64,000 bases of DNA from Bradyrhizobium sp. DOA9. GTDB lineage: Bacteria > Pseudomonadota > Alphaproteobacteria > Rhizobiales > Xanthobacteraceae. Position 1 is the stretch's first letter. Each line of letters starts with the position of its first letter. This document shows, in pieces, positions 34,576 to 43,171 of the stretch. Location of the stretch: positions 3,585,725-3,649,724 of the forward strand of contig NZ_DF820425.1 of the NCBI RefSeq assembly GCF_000617845.2. The letters run 5' to 3'. Under the pieces are notes generated by a model, which was not told the origin of the DNA, ran no database searches, and saw nothing but the letters and a program-made list of their open reading frames with translations. The position numbers and the translations under genes were made by a program.

Positions 34576-36831
34576 ATGGGCCACATGCAGACCCTTTCCC
34601 GTCGGGCTTTCGTTTTCGGCTCCGCCGCCGTCGCCGGCGGCATTGCTTTCGGTGCCTATAGCCGGGCCGAGGCGGCAGCGCCGAGCGCCGATGGCAATCC
34701 GCTGGCCGCCGGCCTCGGCCCGAACTCCGTGACCTTCAATCCATGGGTCGAGATCAGCCCCGACAGGATCACGCTGATCGCGCAGCACGCCGACATCGGC
34801 CAGGGCGTCGGCTCGGTGCAGCCGATCATGATCGCCGAAGAGATGGACCTCGACCCCGGCCAGTTCGAGATCCGGTTCGCTGAGCCGAGCCCGGCCTATT
34901 TCAACACCGGTTTCGCCGACGAGTTCGCGCCCTTCGTGGCCGCGGATCAAAGCCCTGCTGCGGAGGAAGCGCGCGCGGCCACGCTCGAATGGTTGCGCAA
35001 ATCCGGCCTGCAAATGACGGGTGGATCGAGCACGATTCCGGACACCTATCACAAGCTGCGCGTTGCCGGAGCGGTCGCGCGCGAGACGCTCAAGGCGGCC
35101 GCGGCCAAGCGTTCGGGCGTCGCGATGGCCGATCTCCGCACGCAATCAGGCCACGTGATCCTGCCCAACGGAACCAAGATCGCCTATGTCGCACTCGCGG
35201 CGGAAGCATCGAAAATTCCGCCGGTGCTCGATGCGCAGCCGCGCGATCCGTCCAGCTGGCGCATGCTCGGCAAGCCGATGATGCGCCTCGACGTCCGCGC
35301 GAAGGTGATGGGCGAGCTGAAGTTCGGCATCGACCTGAAAACGGACGGCATGCTGTATGCGTCCGTCAAGCTGAACCCCGGCAAGGGGCAGCCGCTGAAA
35401 TCGTATGATGCAAGCAAGGCGCAGTCGATGCCGGGGGTCAAGAAGATCCTCGAAATCAAGAACGGCGTCGCGGTGATCGCGACGAACAGCTGGTACGCGA
35501 TGAAGGCGGCCGACGCCATCGCTTGCGAGTGGGCGCCTTCGGCCTATCCGGCCGAGCAGGCGGACCATTGGAAAGTTCTGGAATCCTCGTTCAAGCCCGA
35601 GTTCCTGGGCAAGGAGTGGAAGAAGATCGGCGACATCGAAGGCGGGCTGAAGACGGGCAAGCTCGTCGAAGCCGAATATCGCGCGCCCTACGTGGCGCAT
35701 CAGCCGCTCGAGCCGCTGAACGGGATCGGCCTCGTCACCGACAAGGGCATGGAGATCTGGGTCGGCCATCAGAGCCCACGCTTCGTGCAATGGGTCGCGG
35801 CGACTGCGATCGGCCTCAAGCCGGAACAGGTCACCTTCCACAATCAGTGGACTGGTGGAAGTTTTGGCCATCGCCTCGAATACGAGAACGTTCGCGTTCT
35901 CGCCGAGATCGCCAATCAGATGAAGGGTACGCCGATCAAGCTCGTGTTCTCGCGCGAGGAGGATTTCCTTCAGGACATTCCGCGGCAGATTGCGATCGCC
36001 CGGCACCGCGGCAGCATCGACAAGGGCAAGATCCTCGCCGCCGATCTGCAGCTGGCTTCGACGACGCCGCTCAAGGGACTGCTCGAGCGTTCGGGCACGC
36101 CATCGAAGGATCCCGACGGGCAATTGGCCGCTGGGCTTTGGAACGTCTACTACGACATCCCCAATTTCCGGGCCACCAGCTACGAGGCGCAAGGGTTGTC
36201 GCCGAGCACGACGTGGCGCTCGGTCGGAGCCTCGACATCAGGCTTCTTCACCGAAAGCTTCATCGACGAATTGATCCATGCCGCCGGCCTCGATCCGATG
36301 AAGGCGCGCATCGCGATGTGCACCGTGCCGCATTATCGCAAGGTGCTGGAGACCGTCGCGGAGATGTCGGACTGGAAGGGGCCGCTCGGCAACGGCCGGG
36401 GGCGCGGCGTCGCCTTCGTCGAGTCGTTCGGGACACCGGTCGCCGAGGTCGTCGAGGTGACGGCGACGGACCGCGGCATCAGGATCGACAGGGTCTGGGT
36501 CGCGGCCGACGTCGGCAAGGTGATCGATCCCGTCAACTTCGAGAACCAGGTCCAGGGCGGCGTCGTCTGGGGGCTTGGCCACGCCATGAACTGCGAGCTC
36601 ACCTACTCGAAAGGCGCGGCGCAGCAGACCAATTACAATCACCATGAGGCGATGCGGATCTACCAATGCCCGGTCATCGAAGTTCGCGGGCTCGAGAACG
36701 ATCCGAAGGTGAGGGGCGTCGGCGAGCCGCCGGTTCCCCCCGCCGCGCCTGCGCTCGCCAATGCGATCTTTGCCGCGACTGGAAAACGCATCCGCGAAAT
36801 GCCGTTCAACAAGTTCATCGATTTCGTGTGA
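34576..36831 (+). CDS. Molybdopterin-binding subunit of a molybdenum hydroxylase (IorB-like), Tat-exported
   Basis: A 751-residue large subunit. The leader (LSRRAFVFGSAAVAGGIAFG) is a twin-arginine signal, so the holoenzyme is periplasmic. The body shows the IorB/aldehyde oxidase pattern: QHADIGQG, the GGSFGHRLE loop that contacts the cofactor, and a C-terminal GVGEPPVPPAAPALANAI segment containing the catalytic Glu of the family. It is normal in length for single-chain IorB proteins, which lack a FAD subunit and feed a cytochrome c. The start at 34576 is followed by a second ATG at 34585. The cytochrome gene comes 9 bases after the stop. Confidence 0.9.
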   Translation: MGHMQTLSRRAFVFGSAAVAGGIAFGAYSRAEAAAPSADGNPLAAGLGPNSVTFNPWVEISPDRITLIAQHADIGQGVGSVQPIMIAEEMDLDPGQFEIRFAEPSPAYFNTGFADEFAPFVAADQSPAAEEARAATLEWLRKSGLQMTGGSSTIPDTYHKLRVAGAVARETLKAAAAKRSGVAMADLRTQSGHVILPNGTKIAYVALAAEASKIPPVLDAQPRDPSSWRMLGKPMMRLDVRAKVMGELKFGIDLKTDGMLYASVKLNPGKGQPLKSYDASKAQSMPGVKKILEIKNGVAVIATNSWYAMKAADAIACEWAPSAYPAEQADHWKVLESSFKPEFLGKEWKKIGDIEGGLKTGKLVEAEYRAPYVAHQPLEPLNGIGLVTDKGMEIWVGHQSPRFVQWVAATAIGLKPEQVTFHNQWTGGSFGHRLEYENVRVLAEIANQMKGTPIKLVFSREEDFLQDIPRQIAIARHRGSIDKGKILAADLQLASTTPLKGLLERSGTPSKDPDGQLAAGLWNVYYDIPNFRATSYEAQGLSPSTTWRSVGASTSGFFTESFIDELIHAAGLDPMKARIAMCTVPHYRKVLETVAEMSDWKGPLGNGRGRGVAFVESFGTPVAEVVEVTATDRGIRIDRVWVAADVGKVIDPVNFENQVQGGVVWGLGHAMNCELTYSKGAAQQTNYNHHEAMRIYQCPVIEVRGLENDPKVRGVGEPPVPPAAPALANAIFAATGKRIREMPFNKFIDFV

Positions 36832-36839
36832 GGCGAACC

Positions 36840-37472
36840 ATGCAGAGAGCTCTGATCGCGCTCGTCTTGGCGGCTTCGGCCGTCGCCGCCCTGACCGGGA
36901 TCGTCGCGGCCAAGGACGAGGCCGCCAAGGATCTGCTGCCGCCCGGCAGCGTCAGCCGCGCCCAGGGGCTGGAGGCGTGGAAGCGGATCGAGGCCGTCGT
37001 GACACATCCACGGTGTGCCAACTGCCATGTCGATGCCAAGGCCATTCCGATCTGGACGCCGGCCGGCGAAACCAAGTCTCGCCCGCACGGCATGAACATC
37101 CATGGCGGCGAGAGCCGCATCGGCGCGGAAGCGATCCCGTGCTCGACCTGTCACATGACCTCCACCCAGGCGAACGAGCCGTCGCCGTCGCCGCCGCGCG
37201 CCGGCATCGACTGGCAGCTCGCCCCGGTGGCTTTCATCTGGTTCGGCAAGAGCGGGGCCGAGATCTGCGCGCAGCTGAAGGATCCCAAGCGCAACGGCGG
37301 CCGCGACGCCGCCGGTCTCGTCGGGCATTTGCGGCACGATGCCTCGCTGAGCGGATTCATCCCGCGCGGCTGGTCGCCGGGAGCCGGCCGCTCGACGCCG
37401 CCGGGCACCTTTGAGGATCACGTCAAGGACATGGCGATGTGGGGCGCGGCCGGGCAGCCCTGTCCGAACTGA
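36840..37472 (+). CDS. Diheme-type cytochrome c subunit of the molybdenum hydroxylase
   Basis: A 210-residue exported protein: signal peptide at 1-23, then two heme-binding motifs, CANCH (59-63) and CSTCH (101-105). ATG 36840 lies 9 bases after the large subunit stop; the longer open frame from 36666 lies inside that gene. In IorAB-type enzymes this cytochrome accepts electrons from the Fe-S subunit and passes them to the respiratory chain, so the operon makes a complete periplasmic dehydrogenase. Heme attachment would need the ccm genes found later in this window. Confidence 0.85.
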   Translation: MQRALIALVLAASAVAALTGIVAAKDEAAKDLLPPGSVSRAQGLEAWKRIEAVVTHPRCANCHVDAKAIPIWTPAGETKSRPHGMNIHGGESRIGAEAIPCSTCHMTSTQANEPSPSPPRAGIDWQLAPVAFIWFGKSGAEICAQLKDPKRNGGRDAAGLVGHLRHDASLSGFIPRGWSPGAGRSTPPGTFEDHVKDMAMWGAAGQPCPN

Positions 37473-37531
37473 CCGTTCTCCTACGTCGCAACCAACGCGA
37501 TCAGACAGAGGTCATCGAAAAGGAGAAAGCC

Positions 37532-38221
37532 GTGACCCAACATGTTCTCTTCATTGTCACCAATGCAGCCGTGATCGGTCCGCATAGTCGCAAGACCGGC
37601 TTCTTCTTCGCCGAGGTCGCTCATCCGTTCGAGGTGCTCGACAAGGCCGGGGTCGCGGTGGAGTTCGCGTCGCCGGCCGGGGGCTGGACGCCTTACGATG
37701 CGTACGACGAGAAAGATCCCGCCCAGAAGGATTTTCTCGCGAGCAAGGCCTTTCGCCGCTTGAATCACAGTCGCAAACTGTCCGAGGTGGACGCCGCCGA
37801 CTACGACGCCATCCTGGTGCCCGGCGGTCTTGGGCCCATGGTGGACATCCAGCGCAATGCAACGGTGCAGCGTGCCATTGTGCGGGCCTGGAGCACCGGC
37901 AAGCTCGTCGCCGCTGTTTGTCACGGGCCGTGTGCGCTGCTTGGCGTCGACCTTGGCGATGGCGTTCCGTTCGTGCGCGGCAAGAAGCTCACCTCCTTCT
38001 CGAAGAAGGAAGAGTACGACTACGCCCGCGATGATGTGCCCTACGAGCTCGAGGATGCGTTGAGGGCGGAGGGCGCCGAGTACTCGTCCGCGGCCAACTG
38101 GCAGCCTCACGTCGTGGTCGATGGCCGGCTCATCACGGGGCAGAACCCCGCGTCGGCCGGAGCGCTGGGAAAAGAGTTGCTGGCCGCTCTCAGGGATCGA
38201 AGCACTGCTGCGAAAACCTGA
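37532..38221 (+). CDS. DJ-1/PfpI-family (class I glutamine amidotransferase-like) protein
   Basis: A 229-residue cytosolic protein of the Hsp31/DJ-1 group, with the nucleophile elbow AAVCHGP (Cys130, His131) and an acidic residue in the HPFEVLDKAG segment. GTG 37532 is chosen because AAGGAG lies just upstream and the conserved fold begins there. Family members act as chaperones, glyoxalases or deglycases; none is shown here. It lies 59 bases after the molybdenum hydroxylase operon and may help deal with reactive aldehydes made there (inference). Confidence 0.85.
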   Translation: MTQHVLFIVTNAAVIGPHSRKTGFFFAEVAHPFEVLDKAGVAVEFASPAGGWTPYDAYDEKDPAQKDFLASKAFRRLNHSRKLSEVDAADYDAILVPGGLGPMVDIQRNATVQRAIVRAWSTGKLVAAVCHGPCALLGVDLGDGVPFVRGKKLTSFSKKEEYDYARDDVPYELEDALRAEGAEYSSAANWQPHVVVDGRLITGQNPASAGALGKELLAALRDRSTAAKT

Positions 38222-38319
38222 AGAGTCGCAGTGTCCGGAATTCGAGAGGGATGGGCTCGGCCCTGAAGCCGCGCTCACCCTCGCATGTAGAGCAATCGGA
38301 TATGGGAATTTTTCCGGCG

Positions 38320-38450
38320 GCCATCCTTCGAGCCGCTTTGGGCGGGCTCCTCAGGATGAGGGCGGAGTGCGCGGCAGCAGTTTCGACGAGCACTGATGCT
38401 GATTAGCCTCATGCTGAGGAGGCGCGTCAGCGCCGTCTCGAAGGACGAGG
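38320..38450. repeat. Pair of inverted copies of an intergenic palindromic repeat
   Basis: The left copy (38320-38361: CATCCTTCGAG ... CTCCTCAGGATGAGG) and the right copy (38407-38450: CCTCATGCTGAGGAG ... CTCGAAGGACGAGG) are imperfect reverse complements of each other. I know this motif from many intergenic regions of Bradyrhizobium genomes, where it behaves as a REP-like element. Together the copies could form a long hairpin. The 272-base gap from 38222 to 38493 holds no other visible feature. Confidence 0.7.
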
Positions 38451-38493
38451 CGTGCGCGTAGAGCGCCGCCACAAGTCATGTGCGATTGCCCTG

Positions 38494-38901
38494 CTATTTG
38501 CAGCTCTGGCAGATCATCAGCTTTCGCTTCAACGCCGCATCTTCCTGATCGAGGCCGTTTGCATCTGGATTGGACCCTGCGTCCCTCGCTGGGCGGGGAC
38601 GCACAGGCGGCATCACGCGGCTCGGGGTGTCAACGTCGTCGACGGTGCCGACGCTGAAGCCATCGTAGTCGGCGGCCGGATTCGGCGTCGGTTGAGGCCC
38701 GCCGATCACGGAAGGCTCTCTGCGGGACGCCGTCGGCGGAGTTCTGTTCGTCGTCCCCCGCGCGGCACTCGGGTGTGGCGGCGATGCATCGGGCGGAGCA
38801 AGCGAAACCGGCGGCGCGGCCGACGTCTGTCCTCTGGCGCCATCGTGCGACCAGGCGCCGACAAATATGAGACCGAGAGCCAGGAGCGTCACATTTCTCA
38901 T
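38494..38901 (-). CDS. Small exported proline-rich protein of unknown function
   Basis: A 135-residue protein: signal peptide at 1-24, then a low-complexity stretch rich in Pro, Ala, Ser and Thr, and a short charged C-terminal segment ending in ALKRKLMICQSCK with a CxxC-type pair. The second of two ATGs (38901) is chosen because GAGAGG is then 6 bases upstream; ATG 38907 would leave no spacing. The signal peptide and the conserved-looking tail suggest a real gene, although the strand opposite also has an open frame. No family is recognised. Confidence 0.5.
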   Translation of the reverse strand: MRNVTLLALGLIFVGAWSHDGARGQTSAAPPVSLAPPDASPPHPSAARGTTNRTPPTASRREPSVIGGPQPTPNPAADYDGFSVGTVDDVDTPSRVMPPVRPRPARDAGSNPDANGLDQEDAALKRKLMICQSCK

Positions 38902-39063
38902 CCGCATCCTCTCGGCAGCGCTGGTTGATCGATTGACGGCACGGCTCGTCGAGCCCGCTTCGCCGAAGAATATCAGCACCGAGAGGTCCGTCAAAGCGCC
39001 GTAGCCTGGCCGGTCGCGGATTCGCTGCGCTCGGTCCGTGAGCGAAATCATCTCTCCACATTC

Positions 39064-39151
39064 CGTCATTGCGAGCGAAGCGAAGCAATCCAGAGTCTTT
39101 TCCGCGGACGGATTCTGGATTGCTTCGTCGCAAGGGCTCCTCGCAACGACG
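39064..39151. repeat. Palindromic intergenic repeat (CGTCATTGCGAGCGAAGCGAAGC type)
   Basis: An 88-base near-palindrome. It begins CGTCATTGCGAGCGAAGCG, runs through CAATCCAGA, and returns through TCTGGATTGCTTCG to GCTCCTCGCAACGACG. This is a well-known repeated element of bradyrhizobial genomes. It lies between two minus-strand genes and could act as a hairpin at the 3' end of the upstream message or at the start of the next. Confidence 0.75.
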
Positions 39152-39179
39152 CCTTTGGAGAGAGGCGACCGACCTCGCG

Positions 39180-40775
39180 CTACGCTGTCTCCTGCAACGC
39201 GCGCCGCAGCCTGCGAATAATGACGCCGCGGGCGCGATCGTCGGCGGCGGCGGCGACGCGATCGTTGATGTCGAGCATGAGCTCGGACATCTCGTTGTGC
39301 CAGTCGAGACGGGTCACGGCCTCAGGTGCGAGCCGTCGGCGATGACCGGCGTCGAGCACGCGCGGTTCGGATGCGGCGAGCTCATAGATGTCGTCCAGCA
39401 TCGGCTGGTAGATCCTGGCCGCAGGGATGATGCGCTCGGCGACGCGCTCGGCCAGGCCCGCAACTGCCGCTTCCTCGCCGTGGACCAGGAACAGCCCGCG
39501 CGCGATGGGACGACGCGCCGCGATCCAGCCGGCCATGCCGGCGCCGTCGGCATGGCCGGAATATTCGTCGATCATGCGGATGCGGGCCGCGACCTTGATC
39601 TCGTCGCCCTGGATGCGGACGGCCTTGGCCCCGTTCTGGAGGAAGCGGCCGAGCGTGCCGTTGGCCTGGAAGCCGGCCAGCAGCACGGTCGCACGCTCGT
39701 TCCACAGCCAGCGCTTCAGATGATGGCGGATCCGGCCCGCATCGCACATGCCGCTCGCGGCGATGATGATGTGAAATCCGGACAAGCGCATGATCGCCTT
39801 GCTCTCGTCCGCGGTCTCGGTGAATTTGAGATGCGGCGAGTTGAGCAGGCGCGTGGCGTCGACGGACGGGTCGAGGCTCTCGGCATGGCGGCGGAACACT
39901 TCGGTCGCGCGGATCGCGAGCGGCGAATCGAGGAAGATCGGCGCCGTCGGAATCTCGCGGTGCTCCATGAGGTCGACGAGGTCGACGATCAGCTCCTGGG
40001 TGCGCTCGACCGCGAAGGCCGGCAGCAGCAGCGCGCCGCCGGCCGCCGCGGCATCGCGCACCTCGGCCGCGAGGTGCTTGCGGCGCAGCGCAGGTGTGGT
40101 GGCCTCGCGCACGCGGTCGCCATAGGTCGCTTCCGAGATGACGTAGTCGAAATCGCTCGGCGCCTCGGGATCCGGCTGGAGCAGCTTGGCCTCCGGTCCG
40201 ACGTCGCCGGAGACGAGCACGCGCAACGGACGCGCCGCGCCTTGCTCGGCGATTTCGAGCTCGATCGAGGCCGAGCCGAGCAAATGGCCGGCGTTCCAGT
40301 AGCGCGCGCGGACGCCGGGGATCACATCGGTCCAGCGTTCATAGTCGACGGCGCGAAACGAACGCAGCGATGCGACCGCGTCGGCCTGCGTGTAAATCGG
40401 CTCGACCTGCTTGCGCCCGCGCGAGGCGTTGCGCCGGTTGAGCTGCCTGACCTCCGATTCCTGGATGCTGCCGGCATCGGGCAGCATGTAGGAGCAGAGG
40501 TCGATCGTGCCGCGCGTCGCCAGGATCGGCCCCTCGAAGCCCGCGCGCACGAGCTTCGGCAACAGACCGCTATGGTCGATGTGGGCATGCGTGAGCAGCA
40601 CCGCCCCGATGTCGGCGGGACGAAACGGAAAGGCGCCGTAATTGAGCTCCTTCAGCGTCTTCTGGCCCTGGAACAAGCCGCAATCGACCAGGAAGCGGCC
40701 GCTTGCGGTCTGGAACAGATAGCTCGAGCCGGTCACGGTGCGGGCGGCACCGCAAAATCGAACGGTGATGCTCAT
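39180..40775 (-). CDS. Beta-CASP metallo-beta-lactamase-fold RNA hydrolase
   Basis: A 531-residue protein of the CPSF73/Ysh1-like bacterial group. The metal site HAHIDH is at residues 63-68, further metal ligands follow (GHLLGSAS, SGDVG), and the beta-CASP part carries the TYGD, SGHADG and LVHGEE motifs. Members cleave RNA as endo- or exonucleases, with two zinc ions. The gene starts 3 bases after the stop of the phosphorylase gene, so both are co-transcribed. In several bacteria and archaea such proteins sit next to nucleoside or nucleotide phosphorylases and PRPP synthase; an RNA or nucleotide salvage link is likely. Confidence 0.88.
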   Translation of the reverse strand: MSITVRFCGAARTVTGSSYLFQTASGRFLVDCGLFQGQKTLKELNYGAFPFRPADIGAVLLTHAHIDHSGLLPKLVRAGFEGPILATRGTIDLCSYMLPDAGSIQESEVRQLNRRNASRGRKQVEPIYTQADAVASLRSFRAVDYERWTDVIPGVRARYWNAGHLLGSASIELEIAEQGAARPLRVLVSGDVGPEAKLLQPDPEAPSDFDYVISEATYGDRVREATTPALRRKHLAAEVRDAAAAGGALLLPAFAVERTQELIVDLVDLMEHREIPTAPIFLDSPLAIRATEVFRRHAESLDPSVDATRLLNSPHLKFTETADESKAIMRLSGFHIIIAASGMCDAGRIRHHLKRWLWNERATVLLAGFQANGTLGRFLQNGAKAVRIQGDEIKVAARIRMIDEYSGHADGAGMAGWIAARRPIARGLFLVHGEEAAVAGLAERVAERIIPAARIYQPMLDDIYELAASEPRVLDAGHRRRLAPEAVTRLDWHNEMSELMLDINDRVAAAADDRARGVIIRRLRRALQETA

Positions 40776-40778
40776 CCG

Positions 40779-42305
40779 TCATTCTCCGAGGGGCTTGCCG
40801 TTGATCGCATAGCCGTTGTCGGCCGCAGTCGCGCTGGCCGCCAAATCGTGCTCCGACCGGCCGAACGTGTAGACGCGATAGAGTGGCTCGCCCTGCTCGA
40901 TACGGTCGCCGATCTTCTTGAACAGGCGGATGCCCGCGCCCTTGTCGAGCGGCGCGCCGGCGGTGCGGGCGAGGCGGTTCAGGCGCAGGCAGTCGATCGC
41001 GGACACAATGCCGTCATGCCTCGCCTCGACGTCGAAGCTGAGCGGTCCGAGCTCGTTGCTGCATGTCGAGGGGCCCTGCGCGTCGATGATCTTCTGCATC
41101 TGCTTCAATGCCGCGCCGCTATCCAGCAGCTCGCGCGCCCGGGCATAGCCGGCCCCGCCGCGCAGCTCGGGGTCGTATTCCAAGAGATGGGCGGCGAGCC
41201 GCAGCGACTTCTCGCGCAGATCGCGCGGCGCATCCTTGTCGTTGCCGAGCACCGCCATGACATCGTTCGCCTCCAGCACCGGCCCGATGCCGTTGCCGAT
41301 CGGCTGGCTGCCGTCGGTCGTGATCACCTCGACCGTGCGGCCGAAGCGGTCGCCGACGAATTCGAACAGCTTTCGCAGCCGCATGGCCTCGACGCCGCCG
41401 GTGACTTTCGCGGTCGGCCCGACCGGAATGTCGATCAACAGATGGGTCGAGCCTGCCGCGATCTTCTTTGACATGATGGAGGCAACCATCTGCTCGCGCG
41501 TATCGAGGCTCAGGGGCCGCTCGACCGAGATCAGGACGTCGTCGGCCGGCGACAGGTTCACGTGCCCGCCCCAGATCAGGCAGCCGTTGCAGGAGGAGAC
41601 GATCGCCTTCATCTCCTCGACGCCGATATTCACCCGCGCCAGCACCTCCATCGTGTCGGCGGTGCCGGCCGGCGAGGTGATCGCGCGCGAGGAGGTCTTC
41701 GGGATCGGCAGGCCATGCGCGGCGACGATCGGCACCACCACCATCGAGGTGCGGTTGCCGGGGATGCCGCCGATGCAATGCTTGTCGACGACGACAGGGG
41801 TCGGCCAGACCAGTTGCGTGCCGGCCTGCGCCATGGCCCCCGTGAGGGCGAGCAGCTCGTCGCTGGTGATGAAGCTCGCCGACCCGATCAGGAAGGCGGC
41901 GATCTCCATGTCGGAGTAGCGATAATGGGCAAGGTCGCCGATGATCGCGCCGATCTCGGCCTGGCTCAGGGTTCGTCCGCGGATCTTCGCGCGCACCGCT
42001 TCCAGGCTTTCCGGAGGCGAGGCGGGCCTGACCGTGACCTCCGTTCCGACCGCTTCGGCGAAGCGCCGGAACGCAGGCTCGGAGAGGCCGATCTCGTCGG
42101 GAGCCGCCAGCGTATCGTCGTCCGTGATCAGCAGGGTGGCCAGCAGAACCTTGCCGCCTTGGCGAAGCTCGACGCGGCTGAAGCCGCGGAAGATCTCCGC
42201 GCGCAGCGCCTTGGACCGCCTGGAGACGACGACGACGTTCTCACGGCCGGTGTCGAGGCGGACGCGGCGGATCTTCAGTTGGGAATGCGGAAGCTCTGGA
42301 TGCAT
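40779..42305 (-). CDS. AMP/thymidine phosphorylase family protein
   Basis: A 508-residue protein from ATG 42305. It has an extra N-terminal domain of about 90 residues followed by the phosphorylase core with [37 protein letters not shown] and a C-terminal domain. The N-terminal domain and length match the AMP phosphorylase (DeoA-like) type that turns AMP plus phosphate into adenine and ribose-1,5-bisphosphate, in contrast to the shorter E. coli thymidine phosphorylase. ATG 42338 is also possible, but the shorter form fits the family length and an FNR-like site at 42365-42378. No Rubisco or R15P isomerase gene is in the window, so the pathway role is open. Confidence 0.83.
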   Translation of the reverse strand: MHPELPHSQLKIRRVRLDTGRENVVVVSRRSKALRAEIFRGFSRVELRQGGKVLLATLLITDDDTLAAPDEIGLSEPAFRRFAEAVGTEVTVRPASPPESLEAVRAKIRGRTLSQAEIGAIIGDLAHYRYSDMEIAAFLIGSASFITSDELLALTGAMAQAGTQLVWPTPVVVDKHCIGGIPGNRTSMVVVPIVAAHGLPIPKTSSRAITSPAGTADTMEVLARVNIGVEEMKAIVSSCNGCLIWGGHVNLSPADDVLISVERPLSLDTREQMVASIMSKKIAAGSTHLLIDIPVGPTAKVTGGVEAMRLRKLFEFVGDRFGRTVEVITTDGSQPIGNGIGPVLEANDVMAVLGNDKDAPRDLREKSLRLAAHLLEYDPELRGGAGYARARELLDSGAALKQMQKIIDAQGPSTCSNELGPLSFDVEARHDGIVSAIDCLRLNRLARTAGAPLDKGAGIRLFKKIGDRIEQGEPLYRVYTFGRSEHDLAASATAADNGYAINGKPLGE

Positions 42306-42364
42306 GGACGGGCCGGCAGCAGGGAGTCGGACCTCCATGCTTAGACGCCGCCGTCCCGATGCTG

Positions 42365-42378
42365 TTGACCCAGATCAT
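42365..42378 (-). promoter_or_regulatory. Weak FNR/FixK-like box upstream of the phosphorylase gene
   Basis: TTGACCCAGATCAT has one mismatch to TTGA-N6-TCAA. Read for the minus-strand gene, a poor -10 (TAAGCA, 42343-42338) lies at the same distance from the box centre as in the two better sites of this window. If used, +1 falls near 42330, which supports ATG 42305. Confidence 0.35.
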
Positions 42379-42433
42379 GGCCCGCCAGTCCGGCCAGGCA
42401 CGTCCAGCCGCTACGCAGGGCCGGGGCCGGCGG

Positions 42434-42598
42434 TTACTTCATCGCCGAGTTGACCGAGCTGAACTTGTTGTTGAGCAGCGCAGCGCCCGTGCTGTTGACG
42501 ATGGTCACGATTGCCAGAGCGATCCCTGCGGCGATCAGGCAGTACTCGATTGCGGTTGCGCCATTCTCATCAGCAAGGAAGGACCTAAGCAGACGCAT
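42434..42598 (-). CDS. Flp-family type IVb pilin
   Basis: A 54-residue protein, too short for the usual length cut-offs. It begins MRLLRSFLADENGATAIEY and continues with a hydrophobic helix (LIAAGIALAIVTIV) and a short polar tail. The G/A-T-A-I-E-Y motif with a hydrophobic helix is the hallmark of Flp pilins, cut by a prepilin peptidase just before the helix. AGGAG lies 6 bases before the ATG. No tad/cpa assembly genes or second pilin are nearby, so it depends on a system encoded elsewhere. Confidence 0.88.
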   Translation of the reverse strand: MRLLRSFLADENGATAIEYCLIAAGIALAIVTIVNSTGAALLNNKFSSVNSAMK

Positions 42599-42875
42599 TG
42601 CCAACTCCTGTTCATCCGATCCGATGGAAGGTCGCGTCGCTATCGGACTAGCAAATCGATCGAATATGTCTTCGTGCGCGCCAAATGATCGAGCGAGGGC
42701 GATCGCACCTTATGTCCTACGACGGCATTCATTAAATTAGGGTTCCATGGTTCCGTCCAAATGAAGTCAAATCGGGCGCCCGGCGCAGGCTGCGTGGTCG
42801 TTGCCTCCGCATTGTAGCCTTAACCGATTGTTGAGCCTGTTCGTCAACGAATGGGCAAGGCCATCTCGATCGCGC

Positions 42876-43112
42876 TCATCCGCGCCGGCCGTCCGCATTC
42901 AGCGCCCGCAACATCGCGATGCGGGCGAACATCACCCAGCCGCCGCCGGTCTCGGCCGCGTTGATCAAGGTCTCGATCGCCGTCTGCCAATGCGCCTCGT
43001 GCTGGGCATCCTCGGGCAGCTGCATGATATAGTCGGCTGCCTCTTGAAGCGTGAGCAGCTTGCGCTTGTTGCTCACGCGAACCGGATCGTCGAACGTGGT
43101 CGACCAGGGCAT
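42876..43112 (-). CDS. Small conserved protein of unknown function
   Basis: A 78-residue cytosolic protein, starting MPWSTTFDDPV. It appears to have a helical core (LLTLQEAADYIMQLP, ETLINAAETG) and a C-terminal FARIAMLRALN segment. I recall similar short proteins as common and conserved in bradyrhizobia, but no function. It lies downstream of Ku on the same strand, 59 bases from the Ku stop, and could be co-transcribed with it. The 277 bases after it, up to the pilin gene start, hold no other visible gene. Confidence 0.6.
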   Translation of the reverse strand: MPWSTTFDDPVRVSNKRKLLTLQEAADYIMQLPEDAQHEAHWQTAIETLINAAETGGGWVMFARIAMLRALNADGRRG

Positions 43113-43171
43113 GTCAGGCCGGCCGATCGGCGAGGAGAGACATCACGGCGCGATCGCGGGGTGTGATGCTG

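Noticed and set aside
38320..39151. The repeat region as a CRISPR array
   Set aside because: The repeats are inverted palindromic elements of two different families, not regularly spaced direct repeats, and no cas genes are present.
39069..41471. An 800-codon open frame on the plus strand
   Set aside because: It is antisense to the beta-CASP and phosphorylase genes; low-complexity translation.
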